From: JAXGMV01 sp040772085
GTDB lineage: Bacteria > Chloroflexota > Anaerolineae > Anaerolineales > Anaerolineaceae
Direction: 5' to 3'
Assembly: GCA_040772085.1 (NCBI GenBank)
Contig: JAXGYU010000001.1
Span: 2,618,774 to 2,682,773, forward strand
DNA length: 64,000 bases
This document shows, piece after piece, positions 42,060 through 51,309 of this stretch (positions within the stretch are counted from its first letter, which is position 1; every line of letters starts with the position of its first letter). The notes under the pieces are model-generated. The model had not been told where the DNA came from and searched no databases. It was given only the letters and a program-made list of their open reading frames with translations. Position numbers and translations under genes: made by a program.

Positions 42060-42791
42060 ATGAATAAAAGTGAGATGCAAAACCCAATGATCCTGATCGT
42101 CGACGATGAAGAACGCATGGTGCGCTTCATCAGGCTTAACCTGGAACAGGATGGATTTTCTACCGCGGAAGCCAACTCAGGTATGGAAGCCATGCAAAAA
42201 CTGCGCGACCAATTGCCGGACCTGATGCTGCTGGATGTGATGCTGCCCGACATAGACGGCTTCGAGGTTCTGAGCATGGTGCGCGAAATTTCCAGTATCC
42301 CGGTCATCATGCTGACTGCCAAGGGCGAGGAAGAGGAAAAAATCCGCGGACTCGAACTCGGTGCTGATGATTACATCACCAAACCATTCAGCCCGCGTGA
42401 ACTTGTCTCGCGCATCCGGGCAGTCCTACGCCGAGCGGAAAGCATCTCGAGCGCTTCTGCCAGGGATATCATTGATGTGGACGACTCCCTCAAACTTGAT
42501 TTCGGCAGGCGCGAAGTCTGGCTGAAAGGCAAACTGATCAAACTGCGCCCCACGGAGTACCGTTTGCTGTATCATCTGGTACAGAATGCCGGCTGGGTGA
42601 TGACCTATGATCAGATTCTGACCAAGGTCTGGGGGTACGAGTACCGTGATGAACCGCATTACGTGCGCTTGTATATCAACTATTTGCGGCAAAAACTGGA
42701 AGAGGACCCGGCGAACCCGAAATATATTCTGACTGAGCGCGGGGTCGGCTACAGGTTTGTAGATTATAAAAAACAGGGAAAGGGCAATTAA
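42060..42791 (+). CDS. OmpR-family response regulator (orphan)
   Basis: 243 residues: receiver domain (about 8-122) with acidic pocket Asp15-Asp16, phospho-acceptor Asp59 in LLDVMLPDIDG and Lys88, followed by a winged-helix DNA-binding domain with LRPTEYRLLYHLVQNAG and a C-terminal VRGVGYRF-like ERGVGYRFVDY. GAGG 6 bases before the ATG at 42060 chooses that start. An upstream GTG (42042) would overlap the SH3b stop by 4 bp. No histidine kinase lies nearby, so the partner is unknown. Confidence 0.92.
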   Translation: MNKSEMQNPMILIVDDEERMVRFIRLNLEQDGFSTAEANSGMEAMQKLRDQLPDLMLLDVMLPDIDGFEVLSMVREISSIPVIMLTAKGEEEEKIRGLELGADDYITKPFSPRELVSRIRAVLRRAESISSASARDIIDVDDSLKLDFGRREVWLKGKLIKLRPTEYRLLYHLVQNAGWVMTYDQILTKVWGYEYRDEPHYVRLYINYLRQKLEEDPANPKYILTERGVGYRFVDYKKQGKGN

Positions 42792-42877
42792 TAATATTCT
42801 TATACTTATTCGATATTATGAATATGATGCCTTGACTGGCGTTTGATATTTTTAAATTTGATAATCAGGAGAATGTG

Positions 42878-43228
42878 ATGATAACAGAACCAATTCATGT
42901 CAGCGACGGAAATTTTGAGAAAACCGTATTGCAATCAACCTTGCCAGTAATCGTGGATTTCTGGGCGCCCTGGTGCGGACCCTGCAAGCGGGTAGCGCCG
43001 ATACTGGACAAGATTGCCAAGGATTATGCCGGCAAAGTCTTGGTCGCCAAGGTCAACACAGACGAGAACCCGGACTGGGCTTCGAAGTTTGGCGTGCAGG
43101 GCATCCCCACCATGCTGTTCGTCGCCAACGGTAAAGTCCTGCATTCGCAGGTGGGCGCACTCTCTGAAGGCATGCTGCTGGATGTTGTGGATGAATTTAT
43201 TGAGGTCGCTGCCTCTGAAGCTGCTTAA
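42878..43228 (+). CDS. trxA: Thioredoxin
   Basis: A 116-residue thioredoxin with the redox motif WAPWCGPCK (Cys33, Cys36), the conserved cis-proline region GVQGIPTMLFV and the buried Asp in IVDFWAPW. AGGAG 6 bases before the ATG at 42878 supports it over the GTG at 42875. It lies in the same direction as the regulator but has an 86-base gap ahead of it and a TTGACT-containing candidate promoter. Confidence 0.94.
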   Translation: MITEPIHVSDGNFEKTVLQSTLPVIVDFWAPWCGPCKRVAPILDKIAKDYAGKVLVAKVNTDENPDWASKFGVQGIPTMLFVANGKVLHSQVGALSEGMLLDVVDEFIEVAASEAA

Positions 43229-43254
43229 GCATTGACCTGATTAATAAAAAAACT

Positions 43255-43277
43255 GGGCTGGCAGAATTTGCCAGCCC
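43255..43277 (-). terminator. Terminator between convergent trxA and murA
   Basis: GGGCTGGCA (43255-43263) pairs with TGCCAGCCC (43269-43277). Seven U residues follow on the minus strand, so it terminates murA best. It can also act on trxA, with a weaker tail (ATTGCTTTT). Confidence 0.85.
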
Positions 43278-43284
43278 ATTGCTT

Positions 43285-44565
43285 TTAGACCTGCAGGCGC
43301 TCAATCTTCGCGCCTAGATTAGCCAGTTTGACCTCCACCTGGTGATAGCCGCGGTCGATCTGACCGACGTTGCGGATGGTCGATTGACCTTTGGCAGACA
43401 GGGCGGCGATCAGCAGCGCCATGCCGGCGCGGATATCCGGGCTTTCCATCTTTTCACCGTACAGCCGGGAGGGTCCCTGCACGATACAGCGGTGTGGATC
43501 GCAAAGCACGATCCGGGCGCCTAACGCGACCAGCTTGTCCGTGAAGAACATGCGGCTCGGGTACATCCAGTCATGGAAAAGGATGGTGCCTTCTGATTGC
43601 GTGGCGACCACGATGGCCACGCTCATCAGGTCGGTCGGGAAGGCCGGCCAGGGCATGACCGAGATCTCCGGAATGACACCGCCCAGGTCTGGCTGAATTT
43701 TCAAAGTCTGATCGCCAGGGACGATGATGTCGTCGCCCTCGGTTTCCCACAACACGCCAATGCGTCGGAAGTTGAGACGAATCAGATCGAGATACTGGTT
43801 GCCGGCATTTTTGACGCGGATCGAACCCTTGGTGACGATGGCGGCGCCGATAAAGCTGACGACTTCCAGATAGTCCGGACCGATGGTGAATTCACAGCCG
43901 TGCAATTCATCCACGCCGGTGATCTTGAGGGTGTTGGAGCCGATATTTTCGACCTTGCCGCCCATGGCATTGATGAAATGGCATAGCTGCTGAATATGCG
44001 GTTCGGACGCTGCATTGCGGATATAGGAAACGCCTTTCGCGAGCGCGCAGGCCATGATGGCATTTTCTGTCGCGGTCACACTGGCTTCATCCAGCAGGAT
44101 GTTCGAGCCGACCAGTTCCCTGGTTTTGAAGGTGAACATGCGATCATAGGTGACGTCCACGCCGAGGGCTTCAAGCGCCAGAATATGCGTGTCCAGCCGC
44201 CGTCTGCCAATGACGTCACCGCCGGGCGGTGGCAGCTTGATTTCACCCGCGCGGGCGACCATCGGCCCGGCCAGCAGGATGGAGGCGCGGATCTGCCGGC
44301 ATAAATCGGGATCCAGGTCGCTGGCCTGCACGGATCTGGCATGCACGCGTAAGGTGCCATTGCCCAGGTCGGTGACTTCGACACCCAGCGAAGTCAGCAG
44401 CGAACACATCGCGCGGACATCGAGAATGTCCGGCACATTATGCAGGATGATCGGTTCGGCAGTCAAAATACAGGCAGCCAGGACAGGTAAGCTCTCATTT
44501 TTATTGCCCGAAGGGGTCATTGTGCCGTGTAAAGGATGCCCGCCTTCGATCACAAATTTCTCCAT
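43285..44565 (-). CDS. murA: UDP-N-acetylglucosamine 1-carboxyvinyltransferase with Asp at the catalytic Cys position
   Basis: A 426-residue enolpyruvyl transferase, the first committed step of peptidoglycan synthesis. Lys22 in SGNKN, the LPPPGGDVIGRRRLDTH active-site loop, FPTDLM and RAGMALLIAAL are family marks. In the common enzyme the loop reads GGCxIGxRP; here residue 117 is Asp. A Cys-to-Asp change is known in mycobacterial and chlamydial MurA, which remain active and are resistant to fosfomycin because the drug alkylates the Cys. The ATG at 44565 follows AGGAGG-like sequence. It is monocistronic. Confidence 0.94.
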   Translation of the reverse strand: MEKFVIEGGHPLHGTMTPSGNKNESLPVLAACILTAEPIILHNVPDILDVRAMCSLLTSLGVEVTDLGNGTLRVHARSVQASDLDPDLCRQIRASILLAGPMVARAGEIKLPPPGGDVIGRRRLDTHILALEALGVDVTYDRMFTFKTRELVGSNILLDEASVTATENAIMACALAKGVSYIRNAASEPHIQQLCHFINAMGGKVENIGSNTLKITGVDELHGCEFTIGPDYLEVVSFIGAAIVTKGSIRVKNAGNQYLDLIRLNFRRIGVLWETEGDDIIVPGDQTLKIQPDLGGVIPEISVMPWPAFPTDLMSVAIVVATQSEGTILFHDWMYPSRMFFTDKLVALGARIVLCDPHRCIVQGPSRLYGEKMESPDIRAGMALLIAALSAKGQSTIRNVGQIDRGYHQVEVKLANLGAKIERLQV

Positions 44566-44608
44566 AATGACCTCCTGAATGCGTTTTAATAAATGCTCAT
44601 GAATAAGT

Positions 44609-46609
44609 TTAACCCAATATCTGAAGCCCGCTTAGCTGGCGCAGCAAACCTTCGGCTGTCGTTTGCGGCGGCAGGCAGGTCGCGCCGCGGCAGAGATAGG
44701 CAGTGATGCCGCCTGACACGGTTGGTTTGTCACGCAGGATGACAGGTAGATCAGCGGCGCCTTCGACGCCAGCAGCCAGCAGCAAAGTCGGACGGAACTC
44801 ACGCCTGAGGCTCGAGACGAATTCATCCGGATCAGCCGACTCAGCAGGCAGGATCAGACAGCAGGTGTCGATCGGCTGCTCCAGCATAAGCGCGCTATGC
44901 AGCCAGAAACCGAAGCTGGTGGGATGCTGCTGGATCAGACTGGCGTTCTGATTGAAATAGGGCGCGATCAATTGGTCCCAGGTCTGGTCGTCATCGAGGG
45001 CTTGCATCGTCAGCGCCAGCCTGGCGTACAAAGCCATCCCGCTTGGCGTCGCGTTGTCCATGACATTCAGCGGACGGACCAACAAATCTGCGCTTGCCGA
45101 ATCAAACAGTTTGCCATCTTGCGCAAACTGCTCCGGAATCAATTGAAAAATTTCACGGGCAGCGGCAAACCAGCGCAAGTCGAAATCAGCCTGGTAAAGC
45201 GCAAGCAGACCCAAGGCTAAACTGGCATAGTCTTCTAGGAACCCAGGCTGACGGGCTGCGCCTTCGCGCCACGAGCGGTAGACGATCTTGCTGTCATAGA
45301 GTTCTGATAGCAGGAAGGACGCCAGCGCCTGCGCGGTCTCGAGATAACCCTGGTGACCCAGAAAGCGCGCGGCTTCAGCATAAGCTGTCAGCATCAGCCC
45401 GTTCCAGCTGGTGATGATCTTGTCATCGGTCGCGGGTCGTACTCTGCCGGCGCGCGCGTCCAACAACACATCTAGTGCAGGTTTCAGCATGTCCAGATCG
45501 GCCGTGTCAGGCTGGCGCAACAAGCGGGGCACATATCGGCTCTCAAACTGTGGCTGTCTTGTTTCAAGGAGTGCTTTCGCTTTCGGATGAGCCGCGAGCA
45601 ATTCGTTAAATTCTTCTTCAGACCAGGTGTAGAACAACCCTTCATGCCCCTCAGAATCAGCGTCAAGGGAGCTGTAAAAACCACCCGCCGGATGCCTGAG
45701 CTCACGCGCGCAGAACGCCAGCGTGCTGTCAAGCACATGACGAAGCCAGGGGTCTCCCGAAATCAGATAACCGTATAAATAGTTTTGCGCGAGCAGCGCG
45801 TTGTCGTACAGCATCTTCTCAAAATGGGGGATCAGCCAGGTGTTGTTGGTGCTATAGCGGTGGAACCCTCCGCCTGCCAGGTCATACAGCCCGCCGGCAG
45901 ACATGGCAGCGAGATTATGCCGGGCGATCTGCCAGGCTGTCTGGTCGCCGTAAGCCGCGCGCGTCAAGAGAAATTGCAGGGTCATATGCTGCGGGAACTT
46001 CGGCGCCGAACCCCAGCCGCCAAATTTCCAGTCATAAGTTGAAGAGAGTGACGCGACCAGTTTTTCAAGATCCAAGGTTGTCGCGGCTTTCTGACCGTCT
46101 TCATAATGCCGCTGACTTTTATTCAGATAATCAAGCATCTGCGATGAAAACGTTGCTACTTTCTGACGGTCACCCTGCCACAATTGCTGGATGCCGTGCA
46201 GGACCTCCAGGAAGGATGGCATGCCGCGTGTCCGGACGGGCGGGAAGTAAGTGCCGCCATAGAACGGCTCGAGCGCGGGCGTCAGGAAGACGGTCATCGG
46301 CCAGCCGCCGCTGCCAGTCAACGCCATGACTGCCTGCATATACAAATCGTCCAGGTCGGGGCGCTCCTCGCGGTCTACCTTGATTGAGATAAAATGCTCA
46401 TTCAGATAACTGGCGATGACCGGGTCCGTGAAGCTCTCCCGTTCCATCACATGGCACCAATGACAGGCAGCATAACCGATACTCAGGAAAATCGGTTTGT
46501 CTTCCAATTTGGCTATCGCAAGAGCGGTTTCGCCCCAGGGATACCAGTCCACCGGGTTATTGGCGTGCTGCAACAGGTAGGGAGATGTTTCAGATGCTAA
46601 GTGATTCAT
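44609..46609 (-). CDS. DUF255 thioredoxin-domain protein (YyaL/SSP411 family)
   Basis: A 666-residue protein. The N-terminal thioredoxin-fold part (about 1-165) has SPYLLQHANNPVDWYPW, CHWCHVMERESF (a CxxC at Cys49 and Cys52) and GGWPMTVFLTP. The rest is an alpha/alpha barrel like cellobiose epimerases and glucosidases, with LLDARAGR and TSWNGLMLTAYAEA. The function in bacteria is unknown. The length is normal for the family. It has a single-gene context between murA and a GNAT gene. Confidence 0.93.
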   Translation of the reverse strand: MNHLASETSPYLLQHANNPVDWYPWGETALAIAKLEDKPIFLSIGYAACHWCHVMERESFTDPVIASYLNEHFISIKVDREERPDLDDLYMQAVMALTGSGGWPMTVFLTPALEPFYGGTYFPPVRTRGMPSFLEVLHGIQQLWQGDRQKVATFSSQMLDYLNKSQRHYEDGQKAATTLDLEKLVASLSSTYDWKFGGWGSAPKFPQHMTLQFLLTRAAYGDQTAWQIARHNLAAMSAGGLYDLAGGGFHRYSTNNTWLIPHFEKMLYDNALLAQNYLYGYLISGDPWLRHVLDSTLAFCARELRHPAGGFYSSLDADSEGHEGLFYTWSEEEFNELLAAHPKAKALLETRQPQFESRYVPRLLRQPDTADLDMLKPALDVLLDARAGRVRPATDDKIITSWNGLMLTAYAEAARFLGHQGYLETAQALASFLLSELYDSKIVYRSWREGAARQPGFLEDYASLALGLLALYQADFDLRWFAAAREIFQLIPEQFAQDGKLFDSASADLLVRPLNVMDNATPSGMALYARLALTMQALDDDQTWDQLIAPYFNQNASLIQQHPTSFGFWLHSALMLEQPIDTCCLILPAESADPDEFVSSLRREFRPTLLLAAGVEGAADLPVILRDKPTVSGGITAYLCRGATCLPPQTTAEGLLRQLSGLQILG

Positions 46610-46717
46610 CGCGTGCCAGTAATTCGCCTTATAATTTGCTGAATGTACGTTGTCATCATTATCTCATAATTGGTCGGTGCACCGTGCTGCAGACGCACAC
46701 GGCGAAGGGATGCGAAT

Positions 46718-47845
46718 ATGGTCAGGACGAGAATGATCGATAGCAAGGACAAGCGTGAAGTTGAGCGGTTCATCAACTTTCATTACGACCTGTACAAGGG
46801 CACACCGAACTGGACACCGCCTTTCCGCAACGATATCAAATTGATGTTCGATCAGGTCAAACATCCCTATTATGAACACTCACAGGCAGATTTCATTGTC
46901 GCCGAAGATAATGGGAAGCTGGTCGGGCGCATTGCCGCGATGGTGAATAACCCCTACAACGAGTATCACAAAGTGAAGAACGCCCAGTTCTACCTCTTTG
47001 ACAGTATCAATGATCAGGAGGTTGCTGACGGTCTGTTTGAGGCTGCGTACGATTGGTCACGCCAGCGCGGCCTGACCAGAATCGTCGGACCAAAGGGTTT
47101 CAGCGGTTTCGACGGTTATGGCATTGTCGTGGAGGGGTTCGAACATCATCAGATGATGAACATGATGAACTACAACTTCCCGTATTACGCCGAATTGTTT
47201 GAAAACGCCGGCTTCGTGAAGGAGAATGAATTCGTTTCCTGCTATATCGATGTGCCCAATTTTGACCTGCCTGACAGCTTCAAGATGATCGCGCAGCGGG
47301 TCCTGGAGCGCGGCAAGTTCTGGGTAAAAACCTTCGAAACCAAAAAAGAGATCATGGAATGGGCGCCGCGCATCGGCAAAACCTACAACGACACCTTCAT
47401 CAAGAACTGGGAATACTATCCGCTCAGTGAACGCGAGATCGTCTATATCAAAGACAACATCCTCAGTTTTGCCGTGCCAAGACTGATCAAGCTCATGATG
47501 TATGAAGACAATATTGCCGGCTTTTTGTTCGGTTTCCCGGATGTCTCGGGAGCCATGCAAAAATGCGGCGGCAATCTCTCGCCGCTCTGTATGCTCAACC
47601 TGCTGTGGCAGATGAAGCGCACCAACTGGATATCGTTGAATGGTCTCGGCATGCTGCCTGAGTATCAGGGCAGGGGCGGCAATATGCTGCTGTATTCCGA
47701 GATGCTGAAGACCATCAAGGAAAATAATTACACACATGCCGAACTGACCCAGATGGCAGATACCGCCTTCCGCGTACGCAGCGACCTGGTGACCATTGGT
47801 GTGCAGCCGTACAAGGTGCATCGGATTTACGCCCGGGAGATCTGA
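46718..47845 (+). CDS. GNAT-like acyltransferase family protein
   Basis: A 375-residue protein with the GNAT fold split in two halves: N-terminal VRTRMIDSKDKREVERFINFHYDLYKGTPNWTPPFR, VAEDNGKLVGRIAAM, and a C-terminal GMLPEYQGRGGNMLLYSEM with acyl-CoA-loop-like QGRGGN. Proteins of this architecture are common and mostly uncharacterised. The ATG at 46718 follows AAGGGA. Readings from 46670 lack a site. A GT87-like gene follows after 34 bases. Confidence 0.82.
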   Translation: MVRTRMIDSKDKREVERFINFHYDLYKGTPNWTPPFRNDIKLMFDQVKHPYYEHSQADFIVAEDNGKLVGRIAAMVNNPYNEYHKVKNAQFYLFDSINDQEVADGLFEAAYDWSRQRGLTRIVGPKGFSGFDGYGIVVEGFEHHQMMNMMNYNFPYYAELFENAGFVKENEFVSCYIDVPNFDLPDSFKMIAQRVLERGKFWVKTFETKKEIMEWAPRIGKTYNDTFIKNWEYYPLSEREIVYIKDNILSFAVPRLIKLMMYEDNIAGFLFGFPDVSGAMQKCGGNLSPLCMLNLLWQMKRTNWISLNGLGMLPEYQGRGGNMLLYSEMLKTIKENNYTHAELTQMADTAFRVRSDLVTIGVQPYKVHRIYAREI

Positions 47846-47879
47846 CGCTCGCCTCTGAGCGCTCACAAGGGACACAACC

Positions 47880-49172
47880 TTGACAACGCCTGGTTTTAAA
47901 CATTCACCGACGATCCGGTCTGTTGACCGCAAACGCCGTCAGATGACCGTCGTTATTCTTCTCAGCGTGCTTTTTATCGCCGGGTTGCTGGTGGGTCTGA
48001 CTTGGCTGAATTATCACTATTTGTACCCGCACCAGACGCTGAGCGACTTCGGCAGCAACTGGGCGGCATTCAGACATGTGATTTTCAATAACCAGATCCC
48101 TTACACCAGCGATCTGAACGCGCTGATCCGCGATGAAGTCAGCCTGCTGCCGCCGCAGCCAGGTGAATTGCGTTTCATCTATCCCGTATTCAGCATGCTG
48201 ATCTTCGGGTTATTCAGCCTTGTTCAGCAGTTGCAGCTTGCAGCCGCGCTGTGGACAACCGTCCTTCAGCTTTGCGTGCTGCTGACGGTGCATCTGTCTC
48301 TCAGATTATTCGAATGGCGTTTTGAACTGCTCCCAACCGTGCTGATCTATCTCTTCAGTCTGACCTTTTTCTTCGTGATCCAGCCGGTACTCAAAGGCGA
48401 TGTGATCATCATTCTGACCATGCTGCTGGTGCTGGCACTGCTGATGCTGAAAAATGGCAACGAAGAATCCGCCGGCATCCTGCTCTCCTTTCTTGTCATT
48501 AAGCCAACTGTTTTCATTTTTCCCCTGCTGCTGATCTTCCTCTGGCTGATCGGCATGGGGCGCTGGCGGATGCTCGCCTGGTTCGGCGGCATGATCGCCA
48601 TCTATCTGACGGCCGGGTTTATTTTCTCGCCCAGTTGGCTGCTGGACTACATCCGGACGATTGTCTGGTTCAGAGCGCAGCATCCGCTCGGCAACCTGAT
48701 CGAAGCATTGGCAGCTTTGTTCCCCACCTTTGGATTCCGCCTAGGCTGGGTGCTCTCTGTGTTTTTTATCCTGGCGTTGGTTGTGGAATGGTTCGCGGTC
48801 CGGAACCGCTCATTTGGCCGGGTCCTCTGGCTGGTCGCGCTGAACCTGGTGGTCGGGCAACTGGTAACGTATTACAACGATTACGGCAACTACTTCGTCC
48901 TCCTGCCGGTTCTGATCTTCACCGCATCGACCCTGGCGAAACGCTGGCGCGTTGGCGGAAAAGTCATCGCAGCGTCGTTCCTGATCCTCATCTCCGGCGT
49001 AAGCTGGTACATCGCGCTGCGGGCTCCGGCTTTCATGCTTTTTACCCAGCCAAGCATGCTGCTGTATGTCGTCCCGCCGCTGATCACCCTGCCCGCGCTG
49101 TACTGGATTCGCTGGTGGGTCTCGGAACCGGACGTCTGGTTGAATACCTTCACGCCGTATCCGCAGTCTTAG
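47880..49172 (+). CDS. GT87-like integral membrane glycosyltransferase (DUF2029)
   Basis: A 430-residue membrane protein with about 9-10 transmembrane segments. The outer loop after the first helix carries FGSNWAAFRHVIFNNQIPYTSDLN (the DF/W region typical of DUF2029), and helices later include VIKPTVFIFPLLLI. Such proteins transfer mannose or arabinose from polyprenyl-phosphate donors. The family call is from overall pattern, so substrate is unknown. The start is TTG at 47880 with AAGGG upstream. It is probably cotranscribed with the GNAT-like gene. Confidence 0.78.
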   Translation: MTTPGFKHSPTIRSVDRKRRQMTVVILLSVLFIAGLLVGLTWLNYHYLYPHQTLSDFGSNWAAFRHVIFNNQIPYTSDLNALIRDEVSLLPPQPGELRFIYPVFSMLIFGLFSLVQQLQLAAALWTTVLQLCVLLTVHLSLRLFEWRFELLPTVLIYLFSLTFFFVIQPVLKGDVIIILTMLLVLALLMLKNGNEESAGILLSFLVIKPTVFIFPLLLIFLWLIGMGRWRMLAWFGGMIAIYLTAGFIFSPSWLLDYIRTIVWFRAQHPLGNLIEALAALFPTFGFRLGWVLSVFFILALVVEWFAVRNRSFGRVLWLVALNLVVGQLVTYYNDYGNYFVLLPVLIFTASTLAKRWRVGGKVIAASFLILISGVSWYIALRAPAFMLFTQPSMLLYVVPPLITLPALYWIRWWVSEPDVWLNTFTPYPQS

Positions 49173-49276
49173 TGTCCTTCCTCATCCCGTTATCAGACAA
49201 AATTCGCTTACTTTAATCCGGCGCCTATGCTACAGTAAAGGTGGCGTTTGAAAAATATATCATCTGGAGGGTTTGT

Positions 49277-50224
49277 ATGATCGTTACAACCAAAAAGCTG
49301 TTTGAACATGCATATGGCAACTATGCGATCGGCGCCTACAATATCAACAATCTTGAACAAACGATGGGGCTTTTCCGCGGCAATATGGAGAGCCAGGCGC
49401 CTTTCATCATTCAGATCAGTAAGGGAGCCAGAAGTTATACCAACAAACACATGCTTGAAGGGTTGATCCGGGCAGCCAATGACATCTTCCCGGATGCCAT
49501 CTTCGCTGTCCACCTGGACCATGGCGACGAGAAAGCCTGTATCGATTGTATCGAGAGCGGTTTCTATAGCTCGGTGATGATCGACGCGAGCCATGAGTCG
49601 TTTGAAAAGAATATCGAGATCACCCGGCGGATCGTTGATCTGGCGCACGCCAAAGATATTGTGGTTGAAGCGGAGCTTGGCAAGCTGGGCGGCGTTGAGG
49701 AACATGTAAGCGTCGCGGAATCGGATGCCAAACTGACCGATCCCGACCAGGCCAAAGAATTCATCGAGCGTTCAGGCTGCGATTCGCTCGCCTGCGCGAT
49801 CGGTACCAGCCATGGCGCGTTCAAATTCTCCGGCAATCAGCGCGTCCATTACGAAATCGTTGAAGAGATTCAAAAACGTGTGCCGGGCTTCCCGCTGGTG
49901 ATGCATGGCAGCAGCTCCGTGCCGAAGGAAGAGGTTGACCGGATCAACGCGGCTGGCGGCAAACTGAAAGATGCCAAAGGTGTGAACGCGGACGAGTTCC
50001 TGCATGCCGCGAAACTGGGCGTGACCAAGGTCAATATCGACACCGATGGCCGGCTGGTCTGGACGCGTGTCCATCGGGAATACTTCCTCGAGCACCCTGA
50101 AGGCATTGATCTGCGCAAACCAGGCGAAATTTTCATGACCGAATACGCCAAATTCATCGCGGATAAGAACGTCAAACTCGGCAGCGCCGGTCAGCTTGAA
50201 ATCGTGCGCGAATTTTTGAAGTAG
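49277..50224 (+). CDS. Class II fructose-bisphosphate aldolase
   Basis: A 315-residue zinc aldolase. HLDHGD with Asp81 and His82, DASHESFEKN, IVVEAELGKLGG, GTSHGAFKF and VMHGSSSVP provide the metal and phosphate sites, and VNIDTDGR near the C terminus is the lysine-free class II end. GGAGG (49266-49270) 6 bases before the ATG at 49277 sets the start. It might equally act on tagatose-bisphosphate or a related sugar. Nudix follows 15 bases downstream. Confidence 0.93.
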   Translation: MIVTTKKLFEHAYGNYAIGAYNINNLEQTMGLFRGNMESQAPFIIQISKGARSYTNKHMLEGLIRAANDIFPDAIFAVHLDHGDEKACIDCIESGFYSSVMIDASHESFEKNIEITRRIVDLAHAKDIVVEAELGKLGGVEEHVSVAESDAKLTDPDQAKEFIERSGCDSLACAIGTSHGAFKFSGNQRVHYEIVEEIQKRVPGFPLVMHGSSSVPKEEVDRINAAGGKLKDAKGVNADEFLHAAKLGVTKVNIDTDGRLVWTRVHREYFLEHPEGIDLRKPGEIFMTEYAKFIADKNVKLGSAGQLEIVREFLK

Positions 50225-50239
50225 TCAGGTTCGTCCTGT

Positions 50240-50743
50240 ATGCCCGAAAGTGATCAGGGTTTTGACCTAAAACGTTTCAGCGTCATCCCCAGGACCCTGA
50301 TATTCATCTTTGATCAGGATAAAGTGTTGCTGCTCAAAGGGGCGCCAGGAAAAAAGTTATGGGCTAACAAGTTCAACGGCATAGGCGGCCATGTTGAAGG
50401 AGGGGAAAACATAGCCGCCTGTGCTCGCCGTGAACTCGCGGAAGAGACAGGCTTGACTGCCATCCCGCTGACGTTATGCGGGTTGCTGCTGGTCGATTCC
50501 GGCGGTGATAAAAGCATCCTGATTTCGATATTCAAAGGTCACTACAACGGGCAAACCCTTGCGCCATCCGGTGAAGGCACGCTGCATTGGGTGAGTCTGA
50601 ATACGCTGGAGACAAGTGAGCTTGTCGAAGACCTGCCGGTCCTGCTAGAACGGGTGGCACCTTTCGCCGCAGGTGACGCGCCGTTTTTTGCCCGTTCCTT
50701 TTATGATGAGGATAAGAAGCTGATCGTCACCTTTGACGATTAG
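50240..50743 (+). CDS. Nudix hydrolase
   Basis: A 167-residue MutT-like protein with a complete Nudix box (GHVEGGENIAACARRELAEETGL, residues 52-74), preceded by LLLKGAPGKKLWANKFNGIG. It hydrolyses nucleoside diphosphate-linked compounds, and the substrate is not predictable. The stop at 50743 directly abuts the stop of convergent rsmD. Confidence 0.92.
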   Translation: MPESDQGFDLKRFSVIPRTLIFIFDQDKVLLLKGAPGKKLWANKFNGIGGHVEGGENIAACARRELAEETGLTAIPLTLCGLLLVDSGGDKSILISIFKGHYNGQTLAPSGEGTLHWVSLNTLETSELVEDLPVLLERVAPFAAGDAPFFARSFYDEDKKLIVTFDD

Positions 50744-51307
50744 TCAATCAAGCTTGCGCTGATAGAACACCAGGCGCGAGCTGCCATACTTGCGGTTGTC
50801 AAACTCTTCCAGGGCGCCTAATTCCTGTTCCTGATATTCAATCGGATGGATCTGGACAATCACCCAGCCATCCTCGCTGAGCAATTGCGGTCTTTCATCG
50901 ACGATCTGCAATGCTTCCAGCCACATCTGCTTGTATTGCGGCGGTGCGATGTAAAGATAATCAAAAGGCTCACCGGCATAAGTCTTCAGGTAACGAAACG
51001 CGTCCCCGTTATGAACGGCTGAGTTGGCTGCCAGCTTCGAGCGTTTGATATTTTCTTTCAGCACGTTCAGCGCCGTCGGGTTGAGCTCGACGAACTGGAC
51101 AAAACTGGCGCCGCGGCTGAGCGCCTCGATGCCAATGCTACCGGTGCCGCCGAACAGGTCCAGAAATCGTGAGTCCAGCAAGTCAGCGCCCAGAATGTTG
51201 AAGAGCGCTTCCTTGACCCGGTCGGTGACGGGCCGGGTGCTATCGCCGGGGACAGGCAGCAGCCGCAAACCCTTGGCCTTGCCTGAAATGATGCGTGGAG
51301 CGGACAA
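50744..51307 (-). CDS. rsmD: 16S rRNA (guanine966-N2)-methyltransferase
   Basis: A 187-residue SAM-dependent methyltransferase for the 30S subunit. PRIISGKAKG at the N terminus, LFNILGADLLDSRFLDLFGGTGSIGIEALSRGA and NPTAL are typical. The catalytic (D/N)PPY motif reads IAPPQY here, a variant in place of DPPY. The start is TTG at 51307, 2 bases after the stop of the gene upstream, with GGAAA as site. It is the last gene of the uxs run. Confidence 0.9.
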   Translation of the reverse strand: MSAPRIISGKAKGLRLLPVPGDSTRPVTDRVKEALFNILGADLLDSRFLDLFGGTGSIGIEALSRGASFVQFVELNPTALNVLKENIKRSKLAANSAVHNGDAFRYLKTYAGEPFDYLYIAPPQYKQMWLEALQIVDERPQLLSEDGWVIVQIHPIEYQEQELGALEEFDNRKYGSSRLVFYQRKLD

Positions 51308-51309
51308 AG

